Of a DNA stretch of 64,000 nt, positions 34,041 through 43,250 are shown piece by piece (position 1 is the stretch's first letter; each line of letters begins with the position of its first letter). A model generated the notes under the pieces. The model was not told where the DNA came from. It worked only from the letters and a program-made list of their open reading frames with translations, and ran no database searches. The stretch comes from Fibrella aestuarina BUZ 2 (lineage in GTDB: Bacteria; Bacteroidota; Bacteroidia; Cytophagales; Spirosomataceae). The stretch is taken from positions 186,001 through 250,000 of the forward strand of contig NC_020054.1 of NCBI RefSeq assembly GCF_000331105.1. Direction: 5' to 3'. A program made the position numbers and the translations under genes.

Positions 34041-36704
34041 ATGAATCAACTCCCGACCGATCCGCAACCGCCGCGCCTGCCCGACCGCCTGCTCGAATGG
34101 TTTTGTGCGCCGCATCTGCTCGAAGACGTACAGGGCGACCTGCACGAAGTGTTTCACCGCCGCCAGGCGCAGGTGGGATTGAGCAAAGCCCGCCGCGAGT
34201 TTACCATTTCTGTACTACGCCACCTGACGCCCTTTTTCCTGCGGCGCCAACCTGTCGACGTTGAGTACCCATCCCCCTCTTTACTGTCTGTCAGTATGTT
34301 ACGCAACTACCTAACCATCGCCCTGCGCACGCTGGCCCACAACAAGGCCTACTCCGTCATCAACGTGGTTGGCCTGAGCATCGGGCTGGCCGCTGCCATG
34401 CTGATCATCCTCTACACCAAAGACGAGGTGAGCTACGACCGCTTCCACGCCAACGTACCCAACATCTACCGCATCATCGGGCGCGAGACATCCCCCGACG
34501 GCAAGGACGACCGCCAGAATTCAAACTCGGGCTATTTTCAGGGGCCCAAATTCAGCGCGGGGACGCCCGAGATCCAGTCGTTTACGCGGTTGCAGACCAA
34601 CCACCGCGACATGAAGCAGGGCAACGAGGTGGTGAGTCAGGAGGTGTTTGCCGCCGATTCCACCTTCTTCAGCATCTTTAGTTTTCCGCTGCTCAGTGGC
34701 GACCCGCACACGGCGCTGGCACAGCCCAAATCGGTGGTGCTTTCGGCGAAAATGGCCGAGAAGCTGTTTGGCACGACCGACGCCCTTGGCCAAACGCTGG
34801 CGTTTAAAAATACCGACGGAGGAAAGGCGGTTTTCGAGCCCTACACGGTAACGGGCGTCGCACAGAACTGCCCCCAGAATTCGTCGATCAAGTTCGACGT
34901 GCTGCTGCCGTTTGTAACCCCCGCCGACCAGCTGACCAACAACGAAAACTGGTTTACGTTCTTCCTGAACACCTTTGTCGTGCTTAGGCCGGGTGCCAAC
35001 CTCCGGGCGGTAGAAGCCAAGATGAACCAGATCTACCGGACCGACGCGCTGCCATCGATTAAGATGATGGCCGAAAAATATGGGTTCAAAAACAAGGTCG
35101 AGTATGGCCTGCAGCCCTACACGGCCATGCACCTGAGCACCGAACTCCCCGCCCAAAACGGGCTGGTGGATCAGAGCAATCCAAGCTTCTCGTACATCCT
35201 GACGGGCATTGCGCTCTTTATCCTGCTCATCGCCTGCATCAACTTCGTGAACCTGACCGTCGCGCGGTCGGTCAAGCGGGCCAAGGAAATCGGCGTCCGG
35301 AAAGTGGTCGGCGGGGGACGTACCCAGCTGATCGTGCAGTTTATGGGCGAGTCATTTCTGCTGTGCGTGGTGGCGTTCGGGCTGGCGTTGCTGCTGGTGC
35401 TGCTGGTATTGCCCACCTTCAACCAGCTGGCCAACAAAGCGCTGTCGCTCACGTACCTGTTGGACACCGGCCTGGTGCTGGGGTACGTTGGTCTGTTGCT
35501 GGCGACGGGCTTCCTGGCGGGTCTGTACCCGGCGCTGGTGCTGTCAAATTTCAGCCCTGTGCAGACGCTCTACAACCGCTTCCGGCTGGCGGGCCGCAAC
35601 TACCTGCAACGGGGGTTGGTGGTGCTCCAATTTTCACTGGCCTCGTTCCTGATCGTGGCCACGCTCATCAGCCACTCGCAGTTCAACTACATGATGACCA
35701 AGGATCTGGGCTACGACGATACGGGCATTGTGCGGGTCGAGAAATCGAACCTGAGCCGCCGCGAAGCCACCCTCTTCAAACAGGAGTTGCTGAAAAACCC
35801 GAACATCGTCGACGTGGCACCTAAGAACATTGGCAACTGGATGACGATCGCCAAGGCCAACGGCACCACCGAGGTCAATTTTGCCTACGAAACCGTCGAT
35901 CCGGCGTACCTGCCGCTGTTGCACGTGCCGGTGCTCAAAGGCCGGAATTTCTCGCCTGCTTTCCCCGCCGACTCCACGCAGTCGGTGCTGGTCAACGAAA
36001 CGTTCGTGAAGCAGGCGGGCTGGAAAAACCCGATTGGGCAGCTGGTCGATTTCTGGTATAGCCCCGGCGAACGCTACACCGTGGTTGGCGTGGTGCGGGA
36101 TCACCATTTCAACGGACTGAACCAGAAAATTCCGCCGCAGCTCTTCACGATGAAACCGGGCAACGACTACGGGATGGCGCTGATCAAGATCCGGCCCGGT
36201 ACTACCACCGCCAGCCTGCAACACATCGAACAGACGTTCAAGCGACTGTTTCCGATCAATCCCTACACGTATAAGTTCATGGACGAAGAGAACCGGAAAC
36301 GCTATGAATCGGAGGCCAAATGGAAGGAGATCATGCTGTTTGGCGCCATCCTGACGATCTTCATTTCGTGCATCGGCCTGTTTGGACTGGCCACGCTCTC
36401 GGCCGAACGGCGCACCAAAGAAATTGGCATCCGTAAAGTGCTGGGCGCGTCGGTAACGAGTATCGTCCAACTGCTGTCGTCCGACTTCCTGAAACTGGTG
36501 GTGCTGTCGTTCGTCTTTGCGTTTCCGGCGGCCTGGTATGCCATCAGTCAGTGGCTGGAGAACTACCCGTACCGCGTCGACATCAGCCCCTGGATCTTCG
36601 CGGCGGCTGGCTTGCTGGCTATCGTGATCGCCTTTGTCACGGTCAGTTTTCAGAGCATCCGCACGGCGCTGATGAACCCGATCACCAACCTGCGCCGCGA
36701 CTAA
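34041..36704 (+). CDS. Prefix-domain MacB/FtsX permease, 887 residues
   Basis: Residues 1 to about 78 are a cytoplasmic permease prefix domain (LLEWFCAPHLLEDVQGDL, then FLRRQPVDVEYP). From MLRNYLTIALRTLAHNKAYS at about residue 86 the protein is a standard double MacB/FtsX permease. First helix NVVGLSIGLAAAMLIIL, central block FVNLTVARSVKRAKEIGVRK, second-half entry LVVLQFSLASFLIVATL, C-terminal block RRTKEIGIRKVLGASVTS, end NPITNLRRD. The prefix domain and the PadR gene 12 nt upstream set it apart from the other six permeases. I expect the prefix to contact the PadR protein or an ATPase, but no data here show that. Confidence 0.92.
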   Translation: MNQLPTDPQPPRLPDRLLEWFCAPHLLEDVQGDLHEVFHRRQAQVGLSKARREFTISVLRHLTPFFLRRQPVDVEYPSPSLLSVSMLRNYLTIALRTLAHNKAYSVINVVGLSIGLAAAMLIILYTKDEVSYDRFHANVPNIYRIIGRETSPDGKDDRQNSNSGYFQGPKFSAGTPEIQSFTRLQTNHRDMKQGNEVVSQEVFAADSTFFSIFSFPLLSGDPHTALAQPKSVVLSAKMAEKLFGTTDALGQTLAFKNTDGGKAVFEPYTVTGVAQNCPQNSSIKFDVLLPFVTPADQLTNNENWFTFFLNTFVVLRPGANLRAVEAKMNQIYRTDALPSIKMMAEKYGFKNKVEYGLQPYTAMHLSTELPAQNGLVDQSNPSFSYILTGIALFILLIACINFVNLTVARSVKRAKEIGVRKVVGGGRTQLIVQFMGESFLLCVVAFGLALLLVLLVLPTFNQLANKALSLTYLLDTGLVLGYVGLLLATGFLAGLYPALVLSNFSPVQTLYNRFRLAGRNYLQRGLVVLQFSLASFLIVATLISHSQFNYMMTKDLGYDDTGIVRVEKSNLSRREATLFKQELLKNPNIVDVAPKNIGNWMTIAKANGTTEVNFAYETVDPAYLPLLHVPVLKGRNFSPAFPADSTQSVLVNETFVKQAGWKNPIGQLVDFWYSPGERYTVVGVVRDHHFNGLNQKIPPQLFTMKPGNDYGMALIKIRPGTTTASLQHIEQTFKRLFPINPYTYKFMDEENRKRYESEAKWKEIMLFGAILTIFISCIGLFGLATLSAERRTKEIGIRKVLGASVTSIVQLLSSDFLKLVVLSFVFAFPAAWYAISQWLENYPYRVDISPWIFAAAGLLAIVIAFVTVSFQSIRTALMNPITNLRRD

Positions 36705-36725
36705 CAGGGCGTATCAACGTCTGGG

Positions 36726-36767
36726 AAAAGGGCTTGGTCCGTATGGCTAATACAGACCATGCCCTTT
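36726..36767 (+). terminator. Possible terminator hairpin after the first prefix-domain permease
   Basis: AAAGGGCTTGGTC pairs with GACCATGCCCTTT across a ~16-nt loop. There is no long U-tract and the right arm abuts the next activator array, so it may act mainly as a boundary between the two units. Confidence 0.4.
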
Positions 36768-36883
36768 GTCCATTGCGGGACAGCCCGTGTCCATTTGCGG
36801 ACAAGCCGAATAAGTAATACGGCCGTAAAACAGGTCATACGGGGCCGTTCTGGCCCTTTTGCACCTTTGGCCGTCTATTTGTA
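36767..36883 (+). promoter_or_regulatory. Sigma-54-like promoter with TGTCC/GGACA activator array (unit 2)
   Basis: Four half-sites are present: TGTCC (36767-36771)-N6-GGACA (36778-36782)-N5-TGTCC (36788-36792)-N6-GGACA (36799-36803). After 64 bp comes TGGCCGTCTATTTGTA (36868-36883), with GG-N10-GT spacing as in unit 1. The PadR ATG follows at 36914. Confidence 0.65.
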
Positions 36884-36913
36884 CGATAAAATGCAGACTA
36901 ATCCGAAACGCGT

Positions 36914-37252
36914 ATGCGCCGAACGTACCTGGGCGAATTTGAAGAAGTGGTGTTGCTGATGGTGGCCATTCTGGATGGCGACGGCTACGGGGTTACGGTC
37001 AGCCAGGCGCTGGAAGAGCATACGGGGCGGGTCGTCACGTTCGGGGCGGTGCATAACACGCTCATCCGGCTGGAAGAGAAGGGGTTCGTCATCTCTGAAC
37101 TCGGCGGGGCCACGGCCGCGCGGGGCGGGCGACGCAAGCGGCTGTTTCGGGTAACGGCACTGGGCAGCCGGGCCTTGCAGGAGATCCAGCAACTGCGGCA
37201 GGAATTGTGGCAACTGGTTCCACCTCACACCCTCCGACTGAGCGGCCTATGA
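36914..37252 (+). CDS. PadR-family transcriptional regulator
   Basis: This 112-residue PadR winged helix (GEFEEVVLLMVAILDGDGYG, GAVHNTLIRLEEKGFV, GGRRKRLFRVTALG) is a close paralogue of the one at 33690 and has the same length. Its stop codon overlaps the ATG of the following permease gene (ATGA), so the pair is translationally coupled. With the upstream unit this is a tandem duplication of a whole PadR-permease module, including the promoter and activator array. Confidence 0.93.
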   Translation: MRRTYLGEFEEVVLLMVAILDGDGYGVTVSQALEEHTGRVVTFGAVHNTLIRLEEKGFVISELGGATAARGGRRKRLFRVTALGSRALQEIQQLRQELWQLVPPHTLRLSGL

Positions 37253-39921
37253 AAACGCCCAAACCCAATTACCGCGCCTCCCAGTCAACCCCACCCCGCT
37301 GGGTACGTTGGCTGCTGAGGCGGCTGCACCCCACAGACACCCTGGAAGAAGTGGAGGGCGACCTCGACGAGCTCTACGCCGACTGGCAGGCGCGGGCGGG
37401 GCGTACCCAGGCCACACTCCGCTACGTGCTCAACGTGGCGTCGGTGCTGCCGCCTTTCGTGCGCCGGCGACAACGTACCCGGCCGGAATACCCCAACCCA
37501 ACCCCGACAACCATGTTACGCAACTACCTGACAGTCGCCCTCCGCACCCTGGTCAAGCACAAGGCCTACTCGGCCATCAACATTGGCGGGCTGGCCGTGG
37601 GTATGGCCGTAGCCATGCTCATCGGCCTGTGGGTATATGACGAACTGTCGGTTAACCGATCCTTCCAGCACCACGACCGTATTGCGCAGGTCGTGCGCAA
37701 CCGAACGGTGAACGGAGACACCGATACCAAAATGGGGCTGCCCATTCCCTTGGCCCAAAGTCTGAAAACCACCTACGGCAACTCATTTAAACACGTTGAA
37801 CTGGCCTGGTGGACGAGTTGGCACACCATTACGCTACAAAACCAGGTGTTTTCGAAGAGCGGGAAGTTTATAACGCCCGGCGCACCCGAGATGCTGTCAC
37901 TGACGATGCTACGGGGCAGCCGGGCTGGCCTGACCGAACCAGCCTCTATTCTACTGTCAGCGTCGCTAGCCAGGGCCTTGTTTGGCGATACCGACCCGCT
38001 GCACAAGACGCTGACCCTCGATAATACCATGACGGTCAACGTCACGGGTGTGTATGAAGACATTCCCGCTGGCAACGCCTTCGACGATGTGCAGTTCATG
38101 GCGCCCTGGAGCCTGTATGCCGCGTCGACACCCTGGGTAAACGAGGCTAAAGACGACTGGACCAACACGTCGTTTGAGGTATTTGTCGAGCTGGCGCCGC
38201 GGGCCACCTTCGCCGACGTATCGGCCAGGATCAGGCACTTGCTCGCCCAGCATACCCAGACTAGTGCGACTCAGAAACCCGAAGTCCTGCTGTACCCGAT
38301 GGCGCGCTGGCATTTGTATTCCGACTGGAAAAACGGCGTCAACGAAGGCGGCCGGATACAGTTCGTCTGGCTGTTCGGGATCATTGGTGTGTTTGTGTTG
38401 CTGCTGGCCTGCATCAACTTCATGAACCTGAGCACGGCCCGTTCGGTCAATCGGGCCAAAGAAGTGGGCATTCGGAAAGCCATCGGCTCCGGGCGCACCG
38501 AGTTGATCGTTCAGTTTCTGGGCGAGTCGCTGCTGGTCGTCACGCTCGCCTATGGGGTGGCCCTGCTGCTGGTAAATCTGGCCGTTCCCTTCTTCAATCA
38601 GATAGCTGACAAACACATGGCCATTCCGCTGCGCAGCCCGATGTTCTGGTTGTTGGGCATCGGTTTTACGCTGCTTACGGGACTGATCTCGGGCAGCTAC
38701 CCCGCGCTTTATCTGTCGTCGTTCCGGCCTATTGCCGTGTTGAAAGGGGCCGCCACGACGAGACATCTCCGGGGCATCAATCGCATTGCCACGCCCCGCC
38801 GGGTGCTGGTGGTGGTGCAGTTTACGGTATCGATCACGCTGATTATCGGCACGTTGGTCGTTTATCGGCAAATTCAGTTCGCCAAAAACCGCCCCATTGG
38901 CTACAGCCGCAACGGGCTGATTTCGCTGCTGCTGAACGTACCCAACTACGAGCAGCACCGGGAAACGGTGCGGAACGAATTGATCCGATCGGGAGCGGTG
39001 CTCGACGTGGGCGAGTCGGCCAGCCCGCTGACGGAGGTCCGCTCAACCAACGGCGGTTTCGAGTGGGCCGGGAAAGACCCAACCCTCCAAGTCAATTTCG
39101 CAACGATCAGTGTATCGCATGAATTTGGCAAGACGGTCGGCTGGCAATTTGCCCAGGGGCGCGATTTCTCCCGGCAACTGGCTTCTGACTCGCTGGGTAT
39201 CGTGCTAAACGAATCGGCCGTGGCGTTTATAGGCCTGAAAAACGTGCTCGGCAAAACCATCACCTGGGATGGAAACGGGTTCAACGTCAGCTTCCACGTC
39301 ATCGGCGTCATTCGGGATATGGTGATGGATTCGCCCTACGAACCCGCCAAACCGTCGGTCTTTTTCATTGGTCCGCAACCCGGCAAATTCCTGACCATGC
39401 GGCTCAACCCAGCCCGCAGCCCACAGGCCGCCCTGACGACCATCGGCGATGTGCTGAAAGAACACCTGCCCGAGGCGCCGTTCAATTACACCTTTGTGGA
39501 TGACGAGTACGACCAGAAGTTTCGGAGTGAAGAACGAATCGGCACGTTGGCCAGCGTCTTTGCCGGACTGGCCATCTTCATCTCCTGCCTGGGGTTGTTT
39601 GGGCTGGCTTCGTTCGTGGCGGAGCAGCGCACCAAGGAAATCGGCATCCGCAAAGTGCTGGGCGCGTCGGTCGTTACGGTCTGGGCGTTGCTCTCGAAAG
39701 ATTTTGTCGTGCTGGTCAGTATCGCTCTGGGTATCGCGACGGTCATCGCGCACTACCTGCTTCAGCGCTGGCTTCAACACTACGAGTATCGCACGGAACT
39801 GTCGTGGTGGATATTCGCGCTGGCAGGCGTGGGGGCCGTCGTCATTACGCTGCTGACAGTGAGCTTTCAGGCTATTAAAGCGGCACTGCTGGACCCCGTA
39901 AAAAGCCTGCGGAGCGAATAG
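37249..39921 (+). CDS. Prefix-domain MacB/FtsX permease, 890 residues
   Basis: The start is ATG 37249, inside the PadR stop. The N-terminal prefix domain (about 10-80) reads WVRWLLRRLHPTDTLEEVEG, DLDELYADWQ, PPFVRRRQ. The permease part begins MLRNYLTVALRTLVKHKAYS at about residue 89. Cytoplasmic signatures are FMNLSTARSVNRAKEVGIRK and QRTKEIGIRKVLGASVV, and the C-terminus is DPVKSLRSE. It is the second member of the tandem PadR-permease duplication, and the two prefix domains have diverged more than the permease cores, suggesting distinct partners. The substrate is unknown. Confidence 0.92.
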   Translation: MKTPKPNYRASQSTPPRWVRWLLRRLHPTDTLEEVEGDLDELYADWQARAGRTQATLRYVLNVASVLPPFVRRRQRTRPEYPNPTPTTMLRNYLTVALRTLVKHKAYSAINIGGLAVGMAVAMLIGLWVYDELSVNRSFQHHDRIAQVVRNRTVNGDTDTKMGLPIPLAQSLKTTYGNSFKHVELAWWTSWHTITLQNQVFSKSGKFITPGAPEMLSLTMLRGSRAGLTEPASILLSASLARALFGDTDPLHKTLTLDNTMTVNVTGVYEDIPAGNAFDDVQFMAPWSLYAASTPWVNEAKDDWTNTSFEVFVELAPRATFADVSARIRHLLAQHTQTSATQKPEVLLYPMARWHLYSDWKNGVNEGGRIQFVWLFGIIGVFVLLLACINFMNLSTARSVNRAKEVGIRKAIGSGRTELIVQFLGESLLVVTLAYGVALLLVNLAVPFFNQIADKHMAIPLRSPMFWLLGIGFTLLTGLISGSYPALYLSSFRPIAVLKGAATTRHLRGINRIATPRRVLVVVQFTVSITLIIGTLVVYRQIQFAKNRPIGYSRNGLISLLLNVPNYEQHRETVRNELIRSGAVLDVGESASPLTEVRSTNGGFEWAGKDPTLQVNFATISVSHEFGKTVGWQFAQGRDFSRQLASDSLGIVLNESAVAFIGLKNVLGKTITWDGNGFNVSFHVIGVIRDMVMDSPYEPAKPSVFFIGPQPGKFLTMRLNPARSPQAALTTIGDVLKEHLPEAPFNYTFVDDEYDQKFRSEERIGTLASVFAGLAIFISCLGLFGLASFVAEQRTKEIGIRKVLGASVVTVWALLSKDFVVLVSIALGIATVIAHYLLQRWLQHYEYRTELSWWIFALAGVGAVVITLLTVSFQAIKAALLDPVKSLRSE

Positions 39922-40015
39922 CACGGGAAATAAGGCCGGGTTGCTTTCAGCGCATGGGTTGCAGGGATGGCGGCGGGGCGCACCCGCTATTCTTGTCGTC
40001 TTTTCGTCAACGGAA

Positions 40016-40050
40016 AAAGGTTACGTCCTACGGGTCGTATGCTTGCGACA
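40016..40050 (+). promoter_or_regulatory. Upstream element shared with the VOC gene (copy 1)
   Basis: AAAGGTTACGT-N6-GGTCGTATGCTTG (from 40016) lies 61 bp before the DUF1801 ATG. The same words with the same gap occur at 42007, 57 bp before the VOC ATG. TATGCTTG is one mismatch from the -7 consensus TAnnTTTG, so the element may be a promoter used by a particular sigma factor. Confidence 0.5.
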
Positions 40051-40076
40051 ATCAACCTCCAAACGGCTCAAGCCCT

Positions 40077-40547
40077 ATGCAATCGACCAGCCAGCCCGTA
40101 GACGACTACATCGACGCCCTGCCCGACGACCGGAAGGCAGCCATCAACCAGCTTCGCGACGTACTCCGGCAGCAATTACCCAACGGCTTTTCGGAAGAGA
40201 TGAGCTACGGGATGATCGGCTACGTGGTGCCGCACGCGCTCTACCCGGCCGGGTACCCTAGTAATCCGGCCCTGCCGCTGCCCTTCATCAATGTGGGGTC
40301 GCAGAAAAACGCCATCGTGTTTCATCACGTCGGACTGTACTGCGATGCGGACCTGCTGAACTGGTTTGTCGGCGAATACCCCAAACACAGCACTACCAAA
40401 CTGGACATGGGCAAAGGCTGTGTCCGTTTCAAGAAACCGGACCAGATCCCGTACGCGCTGTTGGGCGAACTGGCCGCCAGGCTGACACCCGACGCCTGGA
40501 TCGCCATCTACGACCAGCACCGAAAGGCCATGAAGTCGGGGCGCTAG
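40077..40547 (+). CDS. DUF1801-family protein
   Basis: The start is ATG 40077, because the DUF1801 N-terminus ([23 protein letters not shown]) begins right after it. The 156-residue protein continues [52 protein letters not shown] and a C-terminal helix. This is the cytoplasmic YdhG-like fold, whose function is unknown; some members resemble iron-chaperone or frataxin-like proteins. The shared upstream element suggests coregulation with the VOC protein gene two genes downstream. Confidence 0.88.
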   Translation: MQSTSQPVDDYIDALPDDRKAAINQLRDVLRQQLPNGFSEEMSYGMIGYVVPHALYPAGYPSNPALPLPFINVGSQKNAIVFHHVGLYCDADLLNWFVGEYPKHSTTKLDMGKGCVRFKKPDQIPYALLGELAARLTPDAWIAIYDQHRKAMKSGR

Positions 40548-40677
40548 CTGTCATGAGCGGTTTAGCCGGCCTCAGGACCGCACCAGGTTGGCTACCACTA
40601 CGCACCGTACCGGCGGCGGGTCCGTAACTTCACGAACGCTTAATGGGAACGGGCCGCCACCGCTGACGCGAATCCGG

Positions 40678-40685
40678 TACTTTTG
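40678..40685 (+). promoter_or_regulatory. -7 promoter box of the phosphodiesterase gene
   Basis: TACTTTTG matches TAnnTTTG fully and lies 25 nt before the ATG at 40711, giving a ~19-nt leader. No clear -33 box is seen 19-21 bp upstream. Confidence 0.5.
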
Positions 40686-40710
40686 CGCGCAACACGAACC
40701 GGCCTTTTCC

Positions 40711-41940
40711 ATGCCTATTATTCTATTGCTGTTGGCTTGCCTGGCTTGCTGGCCCGCGCTGGCCCAGAAACGTACCCCGAAAGCCGTTTTTGTGATTGTC
40801 GATGGCATTCCGGCCGATGTGCTCGAAAAAGCCAACACGCCGCATCTCGACAGCCTGAGCCGGGCGGGGTTCTACAAGCGGGCCTACGTGGGCGGTCAGA
40901 AAGGGACGTATTCCCAAACGCCAACCATCTCGGCGGTGGGCTACAACAGCCTGCTCACGGGTACGTGGGTCAACAAGCACAATGTCTGGGGCAACGACAT
41001 CAAAGCCCCCAATTACCACTACCCGACGCTTTTCCGGCTGTTCAAGAACCAGTACCCGACCCGCAAAACGGCGGTGTTCTCCAGCTGGCTCGACAACCGG
41101 ACCAAACTCGTGGGTGATGGTCTGCCGCAGACCAATAACCTGACCATCGACTACCATGCCGATGGGTACGAGCTCGACACGGCGACCTTCCCGCACGACC
41201 GCGAAAAAGCGTACATGAGCCGGATCGACAACCGCGTAATCGACGAAGCCATCGCCTGCCTGCGCACCCAGGCGCCCGACCTCTCGTGGGTCTACCTCGA
41301 ATACACCGATGATATGGGCCACCGCTACGGCGATAGCCCGCAGCTGACAGCCGCCGTTGAGAAGATGGACGCGCAACTGGGCCGACTGAGCCGTGCCCTA
41401 CGCACCCGGCAATTACAGGGCGGCGAAGACTGGCTGCTGATCATCACGACCGACCACGGCCGCGACGCCAAAACGGGACACAACCACGGCGGGCAGTCGG
41501 ACCGGGAGCGCCAGACCTGGGTAATCGCCAACCAGCCCGGCCTGAACGCCTACGGCAAACAGGCCACACCGGGCATCGTCGATCTGATGCCGACCATCGC
41601 CCGGCACTTGAAGGTACGTATCCCGACCAGCGTTGCGCGCGAAATCGACGGGGTACCCCTCGCCGGCCCCATCTCGCTGGCCGGCCCACAGGTACAACTT
41701 CAGGGCGACAGCCTGCACATCGGTTGGAAAGCCTTCACGACAACGGGCCGCGTGAAGGTGTGGCTCTCAACCACCAACGCCTTCGAGACCGGCGGCGCTG
41801 ACCGCTACACGCTGCTTGGCAACGTACCCATCACCCGGCAGCAGGCCGTTTTCTCGGTGAAAACGTACCCGTCGTCGTTTTACAAGATCTGGCTCGAAGG
41901 CCCCGCCAACTCCGTCAACCGCTGGGTTGTGTTGAAGTGA
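40711..41940 (+). CDS. Secreted alkaline-phosphatase-fold phosphodiesterase/pyrophosphatase
   Basis: ATG 40711 starts a signal peptide ([19 protein letters not shown]). The enzyme core has [20 protein letters not shown] with metal ligand Asp31 and the nucleophile region [15 protein letters not shown]. The second-metal motifs are [17 protein letters not shown] and NHGG. This is the nucleotide pyrophosphatase/phosphodiesterase (NPP) branch. About 90 C-terminal residues form an extra beta domain ([15 protein letters not shown] onward). The 409-residue protein probably hydrolyses phosphodiesters in the periplasm. The frame is open upstream, but the -7 box at 40678 supports this start. Confidence 0.9.
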   Translation: MPIILLLLACLACWPALAQKRTPKAVFVIVDGIPADVLEKANTPHLDSLSRAGFYKRAYVGGQKGTYSQTPTISAVGYNSLLTGTWVNKHNVWGNDIKAPNYHYPTLFRLFKNQYPTRKTAVFSSWLDNRTKLVGDGLPQTNNLTIDYHADGYELDTATFPHDREKAYMSRIDNRVIDEAIACLRTQAPDLSWVYLEYTDDMGHRYGDSPQLTAAVEKMDAQLGRLSRALRTRQLQGGEDWLLIITTDHGRDAKTGHNHGGQSDRERQTWVIANQPGLNAYGKQATPGIVDLMPTIARHLKVRIPTSVAREIDGVPLAGPISLAGPQVQLQGDSLHIGWKAFTTTGRVKVWLSTTNAFETGGADRYTLLGNVPITRQQAVFSVKTYPSSFYKIWLEGPANSVNRWVVLK

Positions 41941-42006
41941 GCTGGGGCTAGGGGCGGGGCGCCGGGATAGCCGCTGATGTAGCTGGCGGAAGCTCGTACA
42001 ACAGAC

Positions 42007-42040
42007 AAAGGTTACGTTCATCTGGTCGTATGCTTGTGCC
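42007..42040 (+). promoter_or_regulatory. Upstream element shared with the DUF1801 gene (copy 2)
   Basis: AAAGGTTACGT-N6-GGTCGTATGCTTG (from 42007), identical in the named words to 40016 onward and 57 bp before the VOC-protein ATG. The six spacer bases differ, so the conserved parts are probably under selection. Confidence 0.5.
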
Positions 42041-42063
42041 GACAAACGCTACTAAACGCAATC

Positions 42064-42459
42064 ATGACCAGCCCAAAAGCTACCCTCAAAAACGCCTGGC
42101 CTTACCAGCAGGACCGCATGAACCTGCCCGTCGCCGACCTCGACGCGGCGCTGCCTTTCTACGAGACCACCCTGGGTTTCCAACTGGTTTCCCGGCACGA
42201 TACGCTCCCTAAATCGGCCACGATTGCCCGTGATGGCCTTACGCTGGGGCTGGCCGAAAACGGCGGCGACCCCGAGCAGGATGGCTGCTTTTTCGAGGTC
42301 GACAACGTCGTTAATGCCTTTGCCGAGCTGCAGGCCAACGGCCTGCCGCTGGAGCAACCCGGTTTCAGCATGCAGCAGCACGGCGACGTGCGGTGGAAAG
42401 TCTTTTTCGTCGTAGCACCCGACGGCCTTTGCTACTGCTACGGCGAACGGCAGGCCTAA
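42064..42459 (+). CDS. VOC-family (glyoxalase/bleomycin-resistance fold) protein
   Basis: The ATG at 42064 gives 131 residues in two beta-alpha-beta3 halves: RMNLPVADLDAALPFYETTLGFQL, then LGLAENGGD, FEVDNVVNAFAELQANGLPL and KVFFVVAPDGLCYCYGE. Glu in CYGE is at the usual metal-ligand position of the last strand. Members include glyoxalases, dioxygenases and antibiotic-binding proteins; which one applies here is unknown. It ends 3 nt before the convergent dioxygenase gene. Confidence 0.9.
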   Translation: MTSPKATLKNAWPYQQDRMNLPVADLDAALPFYETTLGFQLVSRHDTLPKSATIARDGLTLGLAENGGDPEQDGCFFEVDNVVNAFAELQANGLPLEQPGFSMQQHGDVRWKVFFVVAPDGLCYCYGERQA

Positions 42460-42462
42460 CCG

Positions 42463-43092
42463 TCAGCGGCTAGCCGGGTAGTTGGGAATGTTGCGACCGA
42501 GGTAAATGGGGCGCTCGGCTTTGTACATGTTGCCCACGTCTTTGAGCGTCAGGATGCCGCTGCCGCCTCGGTTTTCCAGCTTCTGCCGGTTGGCAGGGGT
42601 GAGCAGCGGGTCGTCGGCAAACACAAACTCGTCGATGTAGTATTCGGGCAGGCCCGGCTCTTTCACGGTGATGTGGATGTGGGCCGGGTCGGTGTGGCCG
42701 GGGTACGGCGCCGGGCGTAACGTCACGACCTTGTATTCGCCTTTTTCGTTGGTCCGCAGCCAGCCGCGCAACGAGCCATGCCGCCGCTCCCAGCCTTTAG
42801 CGTCTTTGTTGGCAACGTAACGCCCGGTTTGGTCGGTATGGTAAAGGTAGAGCACCACACCCGGCGCCGGGGTTTTGCCGTCGGCTTTGTACACGATACC
42901 GTTAATCCCCAGCGGCTTTTTACCAGCCCAGGTGGCGTCGGGCAGTTTCAGGAAACTGTCCAGCTTCTCGAACGGGACGGAGCTTTCGTGAATGGCTTCG
43001 CAGCCTTCGCAAGGGCCGCCCACCTGCCTGGACTGGCCGTACCCCGTCAGGCTCAGCAGCATCGCCAGCCCCAGGCCGAGTTGCGTTTTCAT
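42463..43092 (-). CDS. Exported intradiol-dioxygenase-like protein
   Basis: The start is ATG 43090-43092, which gives a signal peptide (MKTQLGLGLAMLLSLTGYGQ). The 209-residue protein is a single intradiol ring-cleavage dioxygenase domain. The four Fe(III) ligands are visible as Tyr92 (TGRY), Tyr130 (APYPG), His138 and His140 (PAHIH). Classical catechol or protocatechuate 3,4-dioxygenases are cytoplasmic, so export is notable. Secreted versions are known in Bacteroidota and act on unknown aromatics. Two Cys pairs near the N-terminus (PCEGCE) could bind metal or form a disulfide. Confidence 0.88.
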   Translation of the reverse strand: MKTQLGLGLAMLLSLTGYGQSRQVGGPCEGCEAIHESSVPFEKLDSFLKLPDATWAGKKPLGINGIVYKADGKTPAPGVVLYLYHTDQTGRYVANKDAKGWERRHGSLRGWLRTNEKGEYKVVTLRPAPYPGHTDPAHIHITVKEPGLPEYYIDEFVFADDPLLTPANRQKLENRGGSGILTLKDVGNMYKAERPIYLGRNIPNYPASR

Positions 43093-43250
43093 GGCTTGTA
43101 TTGTTTTTGGCATAAAGCAACCAGGTCCGGCACCCTATCCAAGCCGGGTAACCTGATGCCTGGTAAAGTCGACGGGTGCTGCCAAGGACGTACCGAGGTG
43201 ATGTTCGGGAAACAGGCCATTAAGCAACTGTCGGCGGGACTGGGTAGCTC

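Noticed and set aside
36849..36866. TGGCCCTTTTGCACC as the sigma-54 promoter of unit 2
   Set aside because: The GG-to-GC spacing is only 7-8 bp rather than 10. TGGCCGTCTATTTGTA, 17 bp further on, has the right spacing and was used instead.
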